DNA of 64,000 nt from positions 9,588,794 to 9,652,793 of the forward strand of contig JARUPZ010000013.1 in NCBI GenBank assembly GCA_031213475.1, written 5' to 3'. This DNA comes from Nereocystis luetkeana (taxonomy: Eukaryota > Sar > Phaeophyceae > Laminariales > Laminariaceae). The notes under the pieces were generated by a model. The model saw only the letters and a list, made by a program, of their open reading frames with translations. It was not told where the DNA came from and searched no databases. The position numbers and the translations under genes are program-made. Below are positions 44,381 through 54,747 of the stretch, one piece after another; the stretch's first letter is position 1; each line of letters begins with the position of its first letter.

Positions 44381-45437
44381 TGTATGGGGCATGTTGTACG
44401 CCGATGATGCAGGAATTGTCTCGAAGTCGGCTGAAGGGCTCGCGAAAATGATGACAGTTAACGAGACTGTCTTCGAAACAGCAGGCCCCACGGTGTCGGA
44501 AAAGAAGACAGAGACAATGCTCCTACAAACACCAGATCAGACAACCCTCGCACTACCGCTCGTCATCGAAGCGGCAGGCCAGAGGTATAAGCAGACGACC
44601 CAGTTCTTATACCTAGACGGCATTATCCACGAAAAAACTGACCTCTTGCTCGAAATTGATCGACCGATCCGCCTCATGCGAGCATGCCTCAAACGGTTCG
44701 GCCCGGAGTTGTATGATAGGACGACCGCCCCCCTTAGCCTTAAAGTCCGAATGCTGAAGGCCGAGGTGAGTGAGACCCTGCTGTACGGGTGTGTGACGTG
44801 GACCCTCAGAGCGGGACACTTTGCCAAGCTTCGAACGGCTCACCACCAAGTCCTGTTGCGAGTCATTGGCTTTCAGCGCCGACTTCGTACTGACCATGCC
44901 ATCCTATCGTACGCGAGGGCCCTCAAGAAGACACGTTGCGAGAGTATCGGAACGACCATTCGTAAACGGCGGCTCTTCTTTGCGGGGGGCGTGGCACGGC
45001 AAAGCAAGGAGCGATTACCCAGTCGGGTAATGTTCAGGACGATAGCTGGTGGGGCGAACCCGAGACCTGGCGGACAGTGTAAGACTTGGCATAGATGCAT
45101 AGTCGAAGACCTTAAGCCACCGAAGGGTCAACGGAAGTTGCCCCCTTGGTGTTTGGAGTTGAGACCGCGTTGTGGTCCACTGCAGCCAAAAAGGCGGGGA
45201 AGTGGTCCCGACGGATCCTCGAAGCAGCCTAACGGATCATGGCGAGGTGGCACGAGGCTGAGGCTGAGAGGAGTAGGCAGCGCCGCGCATCCACCGTGGA
45301 TGGTGCCCAAGGGAATGGGGGGGGAAGGGGGCAACACGAGAAGTGGCAGAAAACCCGACCGAGGAAATGCGGAGAGGGGGGGGAACAGGAGGAGTAGAAG
45401 GAAAACTGCGGTCGTCGAAAAAAAGAGGGAGATGTGA
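44381..45437 (+). pseudogene. LINE reverse transcriptase fragment, broken
   Basis: C-terminal part of the LINE protein, starting just before the catalytic YADD box ([18 protein letters not shown]) and reading through SEKKTE and the 'LLYGCVTWTLRAGHF' region. Most of the polymerase and all of the endonuclease are missing. A deletion in the 'IVEDL' region shifts the frame relative to the intact copy, so the end (rich in R, G and P) is out of frame. It cannot encode an active protein. Confidence 0.85.
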
Positions 45438-46518
45438 GACAGGGTAGCAAGGCAACAGGCCGACTAGGAAGTAGAACATGACCATACTACTAGTGCCACC
45501 AACTGGTGCAGCTGATTCGAACGTGGTCATCCCTTGTCTTCTCCTTTTGTTTTGTTTTTTTCTTTCTTGCGCAGATTCTCCGTGGTTTTCATTATATTTC
45601 TTTCTCTTCCTTTTCTGAATGATAAACCGTACTGACGAAGGAGTCGTGTGGCGTGGATGGATGACGAACCTGCTCTGCTCGTTTCGTGTTGTCTGACGCC
45701 AAGGGGCTGGGCATAGTTGACAAACGCAGGGCGTTGACGGCAGTCTGGAAAGCAAGGTACCAGGCAGATTTGCAGGGAGAACCTGGCTATACAACTCGTA
45801 CCACAAACTGCTGCCGCCACCTGGAGGGTGCTTTGGGCTTTGGTCTGCCCTTTATTTTCCCTTCGTTTTTTTTACTTGATTCTCTGTTATACTCTGTTTA
45901 CAAGCAGTGGTGTTTTTGTTTATTTTTCTTTTTTTTCCAGCTCGTTATTTCTCAAGTGTTGGCCCCCTCACCTTCGGGGGGGGGGGCACGACAGACTGTT
46001 TCTTCTACCAGTAGGTTTTGCTTTCATTTTTTTTCCTTTTTCTCTTTCGATTTGTCTTCTTTTTTTTTGTTTCCTCTTTGATTGTTCCCTTTCGTTTCTC
46101 TATTTCATAGAATGTGTATGTCGTGCCTGTCGTATATAGTATGATGGCGTGGCATTGCATTGCCAACTGCTGTGCTTACTGCTTACCTGGTACGTGGTAA
46201 CTAGTATCTCTGTGGCGTAGCTTTGTGATCTCAGAACTTGTATCTCCTCTAGGATTGAAGAATCGGCACGGACACTGGTTGCGCTGGATGTCGACGGGTA
46301 GAAAGAAAGGTTAATGTGAAGAACACACACACATGGTATGCGGCAACTTCCAGCCATTTTTCTGCAAGGTATGAATACCACATATCCTCCAGCAGTATCA
46401 TATATATCCTGTGTGCCCTTCGTTCTCCACATTTAACCAGTTTCAGTCTGGTTTTGTTTCTTTCACCATCCACACCCATGCAAAAACAAACGCGAATGCA
46501 GCAGTCGTATGTTGCCCT

Positions 46519-49500
46519 CTGCCTGCTTCGGCCTGCCCCGTCCTTGGGGTGGGCCGAGGAAGTCTGCCAGGACCTGCAGCGGTCTAGCGACAGTCACACG
46601 AACATCGAGCTTCGGACTACGTAGGTAGGGAACCTTGCGCGGTCCGGCTGGTGGCCTGCTCGCTTTAAGGACCGCGTGGGGTGGTGGTGATGTTTTTTCT
46701 TCTTAACCCCGACGCCGAGGAGTTCATCCCTCAGGCGGGACGGGTACATCACTACAGCAGAGAGCGCTACGTGGGCAGCCGGTGGAGTGGAGAGGCTGGC
46801 CACAGCGTGGGTATGCATGCACGACAGGAAGGATGGGATTGTCGGCGTGGGTTGGGACGGCTGCACCCAGCCAACGGGAACCAAGGCGCGTACCGGGCTA
46901 CGAAACGGAGAGCCACTTTCGCCATAGCGAAAAAAAAGAAACAAAAAAAGAAAAAAAGAAGGCGGGGACGAGCCTCACGTCGGCTGGCAAAGAAAGCAGC
47001 ACGCGAGGCTCGTAAGAGACAGAAGGAGGCACTTGTGACGGTAGCGACCTACAATGTGCGCACCCTGGCTGTAAAGGGGAAGAACGGGTACGGACATGAC
47101 GAGCGGGTACTGGCGAAGGGACGGCAACTCGGCTGTGACTTCATTGGCCTGCAAGAAACTCGGAGGTCCGGCAGCACGACGTTCCGTGCGGCAGGGTATC
47201 GTGTTTTCTGTTCAGGACAGGAAACAACAGCCACCAGGCAAGGGCTGTACGGAGTAGGCCTAGCTGTCAAGGAATCGTTGTGCAGTAAGTCTGTGTATAC
47301 TCATCAGTTCGTTGACGAGCGGCTAATGTCTATGCGCTTTGAGCTGGCTGGCAAATGCGAGGCAGTCAATTTCGTCGTTGCGTATGCTCCAACTGATTGT
47401 ACCAAGGACGCCGAACTGAAAGGTATCTTCTGGCAGAAGCTGGAGTACTTGGTGAAAAAAATCCCGACGAAAGAGTGTCTGTTTGTACTGATGGATGCCA
47501 ACGCGCGAACTGGACAGAGGAAGGAAGGGTGCGGTGATGATGAAAGCAGAGTGCTGGGAGCGTATGGACGTGATGTTCGTAACGATAATGGCAGACGGCT
47601 CCTGTCGTTCGCCACCAATTGCAAGTTGGCTCTCACCAACACGTTTTTCAGCACGCGCAAGGGTGGGATATCGCATACTTACAACGGCACCGGCCCGAAT
47701 GACCGTAAGCGGATTGACTACATCCTAACCCGTCAAGTCCATCGACCTAGAGTACAAGATGCGAAAGTCGTCCCACAGCCTCCTGCCCCAGCTAAGGCTG
47801 ACTCAGACCACAACATCTTGTATATCAAAGTCCGACTCGGTGGTCGTTTTGCGCCCAACAGACAAATACGTAGACCGACGAAACGCCGAGAGTTCGACAG
47901 GCAGCTTTTTATGTCCGATGGAAATTGTCGTGAACGAGTAGTCTCCAGGATCATCTCCACTCTCAACCAGCCTATCCAGCCCCGTAATACGTCTGGTATG
48001 GTTGAGATTTTCACTGCGGCTGTTATTGATGCGGTCGAAAAAGAGGTACCACCCCCTGCACGTCGCCACCGCAGACATGGATGGTGTGAGTCTGCCGAAA
48101 CCTTGGCCGCATTCATGCCAGCATGGACAGCGAGGGAGGATGCACGACAATTCTTGCGTGCCCACCCCCGGGACAGAACCGCGTGGAAGACCCTGAGATC
48201 TGCGTGTGCGAACCTGCAGAAGGTGATTGCCGCAGGACTGCATGCGTACTTCGAAGCGTACCTTGCCGAAACCGAACGACTCCTAGCGAACAACGACCAA
48301 AGAGGCTTTTACAAGCACCTTAAGAGTACCGTAGGATTGGAAGGGACCAAAGCGAGGAGCGAACAGTTCATTAGGGACGAGGATGGCACGATCCTACGGG
48401 ATAAGGTGCGAATTCGTGAACGATGGGCGGGGTTTTATCACAAACTCTTGAACACGAAGTCGCTGAAACTCGATCCCACGATCATCGACCTCTTGCCACC
48501 GCGACCGCCTAAACTGTCGCTTGAAGATGAACCATCCATAGACGAGATGACCGAAGCACTGAAGGGGATGTCGAATTGGAAAGCTGTCGGGCCAGATGGT
48601 CTCCCGGTCGAACTCCTAAAAATCGACCACCCGGCATTCGCCCAGCGCTTTCACAACATCCTTGTCAATGTTTGGTTAACAGGAGAAGTCCCTCAGCAAT
48701 GGAAAGATGCGATCATCAAGGTCCTTCACAAAAAGAAGGATCGAACTGACTGCAACAACTATAGAGGGATCTCGCTTGTTGCCCACGCAGGCAAAGTGTT
48801 GTTGAAAATCGTCGCGTCCCGCCTCAGCAACTACTGCGAGACCGAGGAACTACTCCCCGAGGAACAATGCGGCTTCCGCCCCGCACGATCAACGATTGAT
48901 ATGTTGTTCGTCGTGCGCCGGCTGCAAGAGCTCGGACGACAGAGGAAAATCCCCTTATACGTGTGCTTCATCGATCTGCAGAAAGCGTACGACTCTGTCG
49001 ACCGAGAGCTGTTATGGAAGGTACTCACACGCTTTGGCGTACCAACCAAGATGCTGAGAATTATCCGTAATTTCCACGATGGCATGCGGGCTCGCGTGCG
49101 TACTGATGACGGCGAGCTCTCGGAATGGTTTGATGTCACGCAGGGGCTGCGGCAAGGCTGTGTACTGTCACCGTTACTGTTCAACGTGTTCTTCGCTGCT
49201 GCGTTACACGTCGTACTAGTACGCTTCAGCCAAGACGAAGCCATTGTAAGGGATTTGGTCCAACTCTTGGAAGCTGGAGTAGTTCGAACAGGGAAGGAGG
49301 AGCCATTGGCGTGCGTGCGAAGGTCTGTATGGGGCATGTTGTACGCCGACGATGCAGGAATTGTCTCGAAGTCGGCTGAAGGGCTCGCAAAAATGATGAC
49401 AGTCATCGTGACTGTCTTCGAAACAGCAGGCCTCACGGTGTCGGAAAAGAAGACTGAGACAATGGTCCTACAAACACCAGACCGGACAACCCTCGCACCA

Positions 49501-51308
49501 CCGCTCGTCATCGAAGCGGCAGGTCAGAGGTATAAGCAGACGACCCAGTTCTTATACCTAGGCGGCGTTATCCACGAAAACGCTGACCTCTCGCTCGAAA
49601 TCGACCGACGGATCCGCCTCATGCGAGCATGCTTCAAACGGTTCGGCCCGGAGTTGTATGATAGGACGACCGCCCCCCTTAGCCTTAAAGTCCGAATGCT
49701 GAAGGCCGAGGTGATTGAGACCCTGCTGTACGGGTGTGTGACGTGGACCCTCAGAGCGGAACACTTTGCCAAGCTTCGAACGGCTCACCACCAAGTCCTG
49801 TTGCGAGTCATTGGCTTCCAGCGCCGACTTCGTACTGACCATGCCACCCTCTCGTACGCGAAGGCCCTCAAGATGACACGTTGCGAGAGCATCGAAACGA
49901 CCATTCGCAAACGGCGGCTCTTCTTTGCGGGGGGCGTGGCACGGCAAAGCAAGGAGCGAGTACCCAATCGGGTAATGCTCGGGACGATAGCTGGTGGGGA
50001 GAACCCGAGACCAAGCGGACAGTGTAAGACTTGGCATAGATGCATAGTCGAAGACCTTAGGGAGTTCCGAGCCACCGAAGGGTCAACGGAAGTTGCCCCC
50101 TTGGTGTTTGGAGTTGAGACCGCGTTGTGGTCCACTGCAGCCAAAAAGGTGGGGAAGTGGTACCGGGGGATCCTTGAAGCAGCCGAACGGTTCATGGTGA
50201 GGTGGCACGAGGCTGAGGCTGAGATGAGTAGACAGCGCCGCGCATCCGCCGTGGATGGTGCCCAAAGGAACGGGGGGGGAGGGGGCAACAGGAGAAGTGG
50301 CATAAAGCCCGACCGAGTGAATGCGGAGAGGGGGGGGAACAGGAGGGGTAGAAGGGAAACGGCGGTAGACGAAAGTAGGAAGGAGATGGCAGACAGGGTA
50401 GCAAGGCACCAAGTCGACTAGGAAGTAGAATATGACCATACTACTAGTGCTACCAACTGGTGCAGCTGGCTCGAACGTGGTCTTCCCTTGTCTTCTCTTT
50501 TAGTTTCGTTTTTTTTTTTTTTTTTTCTTTCTTGCGCTGACTCTCCGTGATTTTCATTTCATTTTTTCTCTTCCTCTTCCTTTTCTGATTGATAAGCCGT
50601 ACTCAAGGAGCCGTGTGGCGTGGTTGGAAGACGAACCTGCTCTGCTCGGCTCGTATTGTCTGACGCCAAGGGGCTGGGCATAGTTGACGAACGCAGGGCG
50701 GAGACGGCAGTCTGGGTAGCAAGGTACCAGGCGGATTAGCAGGGAGAACCTGGCTATACTACTCGTACCACAAGCTGCTGCCGCCACCTAGAAGGTGCTT
50801 TGGGCTTTGGTCTGCCTGTTATTTCCCCTTTGTTATTTTTCCTTGTTACTTTCTCCTTGGTTCTTTGTCTTACTCTGTTCACAAGCAGTGGTGTCTTTTG
50901 TTATTTCTTCTTTTTTCCAGCTCGTTATTTTTCAAGTGTAGGCCACCTCGCCTGCGGGGGGGGGGGCACGACAGATTGTTTCTCTTAGATTTTGCTTTCA
51001 TTTTTCTTCTTTTTCTTTTTCGACTTGTCTACCTTGTTTTTGTTTTCTCTTTGATTGTTTCTTTTCGTTTCACTATTTCATAGATTGCGTATGTCGTGCC
51101 TGTCGTATCTAGTATGATGACATGGCTTTTTGCATTGCCCACTGCAGTTCACACTGCACACGTGGCAACGTAGTATCTCTGTGGCGTAGCTTTGTGACCA
51201 CAGAACTTGTATCTCTTCTAGGATGGAAGAATCGGCACGGACACTGGTTGTGCTGGATGTCGACGGGTAGAAAGAACGGTTTAATGTGAAGAACACACAC
51301 ACACACAT
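46519..51308 (+). mobile_element. Full-length APE-type non-LTR retrotransposon (LINE)
   Basis: The 5' boundary is set by the point where it and the copy at 54748 both begin to match ('ctgcctgcttcggcctg'); the 3' end is an AC-rich tail after 'gtttaatgtgaagaac'. Layout: about 170 bp of 5' leader, one long ORF, about 890 bp of 3' untranslated region with long pyrimidine tracts. One ORF with endonuclease before reverse transcriptase and a simple-repeat tail are known for RTE-like LINEs; assignment to that clade is an inference. No convincing target-site duplication was found. Confidence 0.9.
46690..50421 (+). CDS. LINE ORF: endonuclease-reverse transcriptase, 1243 aa
   Basis: Nicks target DNA and copies the LINE RNA at the nick (target-primed reverse transcription). 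From 46690: a basic region rich in K and R (residues about 80-115, possible nucleic-acid binding or nuclear import), an APE-like endonuclease (about 116-385) with ATYNVRTL, LQETRR, LMDANART, RIDYILTR and SDHNIL, a linker, then the reverse transcriptase (about 560-930) with [47 protein letters not shown] and the YADD catalytic box at 49342-49353. A tail contains LLYGCVTWTL, as in other LINE proteins with this layout, and a Gly/Arg-rich end. No RNase H, CCHC knuckle or gag-like ORF seen. The frame is also open upstream to GTG 46681; ATG 46690 is preferred. No stops or frameshifts: possibly active. Confidence 0.93.
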   Translation: MFFLLNPDAEEFIPQAGRVHHYSRERYVGSRWSGEAGHSVGMHARQEGWDCRRGLGRLHPANGNQGAYRATKRRATFAIAKKKKQKKKKRRRGRASRRLAKKAAREARKRQKEALVTVATYNVRTLAVKGKNGYGHDERVLAKGRQLGCDFIGLQETRRSGSTTFRAAGYRVFCSGQETTATRQGLYGVGLAVKESLCSKSVYTHQFVDERLMSMRFELAGKCEAVNFVVAYAPTDCTKDAELKGIFWQKLEYLVKKIPTKECLFVLMDANARTGQRKEGCGDDESRVLGAYGRDVRNDNGRRLLSFATNCKLALTNTFFSTRKGGISHTYNGTGPNDRKRIDYILTRQVHRPRVQDAKVVPQPPAPAKADSDHNILYIKVRLGGRFAPNRQIRRPTKRREFDRQLFMSDGNCRERVVSRIISTLNQPIQPRNTSGMVEIFTAAVIDAVEKEVPPPARRHRRHGWCESAETLAAFMPAWTAREDARQFLRAHPRDRTAWKTLRSACANLQKVIAAGLHAYFEAYLAETERLLANNDQRGFYKHLKSTVGLEGTKARSEQFIRDEDGTILRDKVRIRERWAGFYHKLLNTKSLKLDPTIIDLLPPRPPKLSLEDEPSIDEMTEALKGMSNWKAVGPDGLPVELLKIDHPAFAQRFHNILVNVWLTGEVPQQWKDAIIKVLHKKKDRTDCNNYRGISLVAHAGKVLLKIVASRLSNYCETEELLPEEQCGFRPARSTIDMLFVVRRLQELGRQRKIPLYVCFIDLQKAYDSVDRELLWKVLTRFGVPTKMLRIIRNFHDGMRARVRTDDGELSEWFDVTQGLRQGCVLSPLLFNVFFAAALHVVLVRFSQDEAIVRDLVQLLEAGVVRTGKEEPLACVRRSVWGMLYADDAGIVSKSAEGLAKMMTVIVTVFETAGLTVSEKKTETMVLQTPDRTTLAPPLVIEAAGQRYKQTTQFLYLGGVIHENADLSLEIDRRIRLMRACFKRFGPELYDRTTAPLSLKVRMLKAEVIETLLYGCVTWTLRAEHFAKLRTAHHQVLLRVIGFQRRLRTDHATLSYAKALKMTRCESIETTIRKRRLFFAGGVARQSKERVPNRVMLGTIAGGENPRPSGQCKTWHRCIVEDLREFRATEGSTEVAPLVFGVETALWSTAAKKVGKWYRGILEAAERFMVRWHEAEAEMSRQRRASAVDGAQRNGGGGGNRRSGIKPDRVNAERGGNRRGRRETAVDESRKEMADRVARHQVD

Positions 51309-51364
51309 ACTCGTACTGGACGGGTTGAAAGAGCGGTTTAATGTAAAGACCACACACACACACC
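51309..51364 (+). repeat. Extra duplicated LINE tail
   Basis: Directly after the LINE AC tail, a second tail-like unit (tactggacgggttgaaagagc ... gtaaagacc plus an AC run, shortened here) repeats the last 50 bp of the LINE with a few changes. Confidence 0.7.
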
Positions 51365-52398
51365 CAAGATGGAAGGGTAGAAAACAACAATAATACAATG
51401 CAGATAAATACACGAGCCTCTCGACTCTCGGCCGAGTAACCACCAGTTGTGTTTTTTCTACCCATCCACATCCACGAGAAAACGCGAATGCAGCACAGCC
51501 AGCAGCCGTACGCCAGGTGGATGGAGCAGCGAACCAACCTTGATACAAACGGCCAAAATACCGAACCTCTCCCCTCTCGGCCGACTATATTTTTTAGAAA
51601 TGATAACGTTTTGCTCAGATGAGCGTTCGTCATCTAATTTCGAAAAGTAAGTGTCTATTATTGTCGCTCGTTTTTCTTGCCGCGTTCTATTAATAGGAGA
51701 CTCTGCGGTCCCCCTGTCACCTTGTTTGGAACCGATGAAGCAATAATCAGTACAAAACCCCAAAACCTCCCCACGACCCATGACCTGTTTGAACTCCAAT
51801 ATGTGTGCTACAGCAGTACAGCAGTTATTAAGAGTAGTATATAGCATCAGTACAACATGTACTGGACGTAGTCGGAATTTCATTTTTAGGATAGCTTTTG
51901 GAATGAAATATTACAGGAATCTTGCCTAATGTTCATTCTTATCGGAGAGCTTTTTTTCCATAATTTCCAAAGTGAAATAATTGGAGATATGTATCAATAT
52001 ACGGAGGCGTTCTGTCACTATTCGTGAAATTCTCCAGAACCAAAAATATCAAGTTCGTTAACATTCCAATATATATTTTGAAAAAAAAATCCAGGAAAAT
52101 ACGGAAGATTGAAAAATTGCTCGAAAAAAATGTCGAAAATCTGGACAAAAAGCTCTCCGATAAGAATGACCCTTATAGGGAGTTAGGGCCGAAGGAATAT
52201 TACTTCGCACATATTACAGCAGTCACTGAGGCGTACTCGTACCAGATACTGGTAGATCGCACTTGCATGCGTACAGCACTTTATCGTCTCGTAGTTGTGA
52301 TGTGCTACTGCTGATCTGCCCATTGTTGGCTGCTCTTGTTCCGGCGCAGATAACTCATTGCCTGAGAACCTCCGCTGACTCACTCAAGTGAATCAGAC

Positions 52399-52507
52399 TA
52401 TTACGGGGGACCATAATTAATAGGACCAAATATTGTTAGTAAAAATGGTTAAATATATGGGTTTTTATGTACACCATAGGTCCTATTAACTATGGTCCCC
52501 CGTAATA
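52399..52507. mobile_element. Element B copy 7
   Basis: 109-bp unit with intact inverted termini and TA flanks; nearly the same as copy 3. Confidence 0.92.
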
Positions 52508-53047
52508 CTATGCATTTTTCTCCAGTGTGCACGGTGGTCGCTATCCTCTAGTTTCCAGATACATGCAACTTTGCAACCTGAAACCGCTACGTGGAACAAT
52601 TGAAACTGAACTGCAGTACGTACAGCAGTAGTAGTATTAATAGTACGGCAACCTTGCTGAAAAATCCAAACAAACATCGTGCAACAAAAACCAGAACGGC
52701 CCGCGGATAGCAACGGACAATAATAGCAGACAGTGTCACTGAAGATACGTACACGTTCATGTGCATGCCACCGCGTGGTTCGCTTATCGAGCTGCTTGAA
52801 GGAATGTTGCACCCCTCCCTTAATCATCCATCATCATTCAGCTGACTCACGTGGCGCATTCTTTGCCGTGCATTTGGCTCGTCTGTCCCCCGACACTCAC
52901 TCGTCTGGTGCTCGTATCGATGTCTCTCCATAACCTTAGGTGGTGATGGCCTACGCCAAGGATATTCTCTCCTAAATAAACTAAAGCGCGCATACAGCTA
53001 GACACGTTTCACACCGCTTCCCCCCAGCGCCACCCGACGTCTCGCAG

Positions 53048-53461
53048 CCGGGGCTACCGTTCCACCCCCCACCCCCCACACCAGTGCTCGGCGTCCCCAG
53101 CGAAAACGAGGCACCATTGCAACTCCTAGGTTGGCAGGGGGCGTCCAAAGGCAGTCTTCCGGGAACGTGTGGCTTGATGCCCGGGATGGGGGGCGGGGGG
53201 ATTCCCGGGTTAGGGAAGATAGGGAGGGGGGGGTCTAATTGCTCGAGCGGTGTACTCCCGGAGACTTTGTTTCGTTCACTGTTGTGGGATTTCGCTTTGT
53301 ATCAAGCGGTGTCCTCCCGGGGCCTTTGTTTCGTTCACTGTTGTTGTGGGATTTCGATTTGTATGGAAGGCGTCTGATTTCCAGGCATACAAACTTACCC
53401 CCCCCTCCCCGTCTTGAAGAGGAAGCGTGGACAAAGGTCGAGCGACTAAGGCAAGCAAGAG
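53048..53461 (+). CDS. Two coding-like exons, Pro/Gly-rich unknown protein
   Basis: Block 1 starts at 53048 right after an acceptor (cgtctcgcag) and is open for about 67 codons to a possible donor near 53249. It is rich in Pro and Gly (PFHPPPTPVLGVPSENEAPL, LMPGMGGGGIPGLGKIGRGG). Block 2 (53385-53461) follows an acceptor (tgatttccag) and ends at a textbook donor (gcaagag|gtgagt); it reads LPPPPRLEEEAWTKVERLRQ. The phases do not join directly, so another donor or exon must lie between, in a region with a 59-bp tandem duplication. The composition resembles RNA-processing proteins, but I do not recognise a family. Confidence 0.28.
53246..53366. repeat. Tandem duplication, two units of about 60 bp
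   Basis: Units at 53246-53304 and 53305-53366, both reading 'agcggtgt.ctcccgg' then 'ctttgtttcgttcactg' and 'gtgggatttcg'. The second has an extra TTG. Confidence 0.9.
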
Positions 53462-54497
53462 GTGAGTATCCCCTCCGCTCCCCCCGATACTTTACTCTCC
53501 TGGGTTTGGGTCAGATTGAGCGCTGAATGGTTGTGGGACAGACCAGTGGTTCGGCTTCACCCGTTGTCCTAATTATGTTTACGGTGCCGTTAAGTGCGGC
53601 TTTCGCGCAAGATTGTGCCTTTCACAAACCTGCGCCGCACCATGCTAAACATGCTGCACGGTAGTATTTTCAATGTCTGCATCGCGCTGCACCCTACGAT
53701 TCTGATCGAAACAAATTATGCCGAACCTCACCGTTCAACTCCCTCGAACAAAATAGAGACCCTGAGGAAGTCTGGCGAACAAATCAAACTCGTTTGTGTT
53801 GCAGTTTGTGGCGGTAAAGTGCGGTGCAGGTTCAACCTATTTCAGCAGTAAGTGTGGTTCGGTGCATTCCTACAAAGGCTAACGCCCGATTAGGCGTCTG
53901 CGTGTCAGCTTTGACAAGCAGCACGGCTGTGCTACAGGAGTATGGTATCCGACTATCGGACAAATTTAAACGACTCCGTCACCTCGTCTATTTCACGTTG
54001 CGTTGATGTTGAATGTGTATTTTTTCTAGACCGGTTCTTATGCGTTCAATGACGACCACCACAGATACTAGAACACAACGGATACGAAGCTCTGTGAAAT
54101 AAATGTTAGATGGATTGAATGCACCATCATAGTCGTGTTTGGGTTGGCGCCCCACGACACGTCCTCGCTGTGAAACCATTCACTACAGTACCAAGCATGT
54201 TCGGAACTTTTTCCTCGCTCCGCGTCACTAGGGGTACTCGCAGCTTGCGTCTCGGACGGCCAGTACAGCGCGTTCATCTGTAAGAAAATGATATTTCGTG
54301 ACTGAGTTCTGCAAGTTCTACGGCGGCCAGGCTCCTTCAATACGCGGCACCATGGAGATATCACAATTGTTTATATTCACAAACGTCCGTACGCATCGCT
54401 TCGCTTCTCTTCTCCCGCCACGAAAGTGCACTTTGTTTTTCTTCCCGGTACAGAATAGCGAGCCAGTTGCAATCAATCCCACGCCAAGGAGAGGTCT

Positions 54498-54588
54498 TTG
54501 CGAGCTGTAGTCCCGGTTTGGGGAACGAACTACTTGGATTTAGAGTAGTTTGTGCCCGAAAACGGGGCTACAGTTTCTAAAAGGGTTA
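54498..54588. mobile_element. Element A copy 16
   Basis: Left 'gagctgtagtcccggtttgg', right 'cggggctacagtttctaaaag' then 'ggTTAT'. Confidence 0.7.
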
Positions 54589-54747
54589 TTGACGAATCGT
54601 GCTTACGGTGCTGCTGTGCGCAACGAGATGTTGCGCCCCATGTGTGAAAATTGGAGCAAATCTCCTCGTTGACTTAATCTACTGGCCTCTCTCAAGACAC
54701 CGGCATTCGGACAGGCCAGATCGTTTGTCGCCATACGTTATTTTTCC

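Larger units (their letters stand above)
43925..46337 (+). mobile_element. 5'-truncated LINE copy carrying a SINE
   Basis: Matches the LINE at 46519 from a point inside the reverse transcriptase (LINE 1 position about 49222) through the 3' untranslated region to an AC tail. The SINE at 44036-44380 interrupts it. Removing the SINE restores the 'gggctgtatggggcatg' order found in the other copies. Its 3' end lies about 180 bp before the start of the full-length LINE. Confidence 0.88.
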
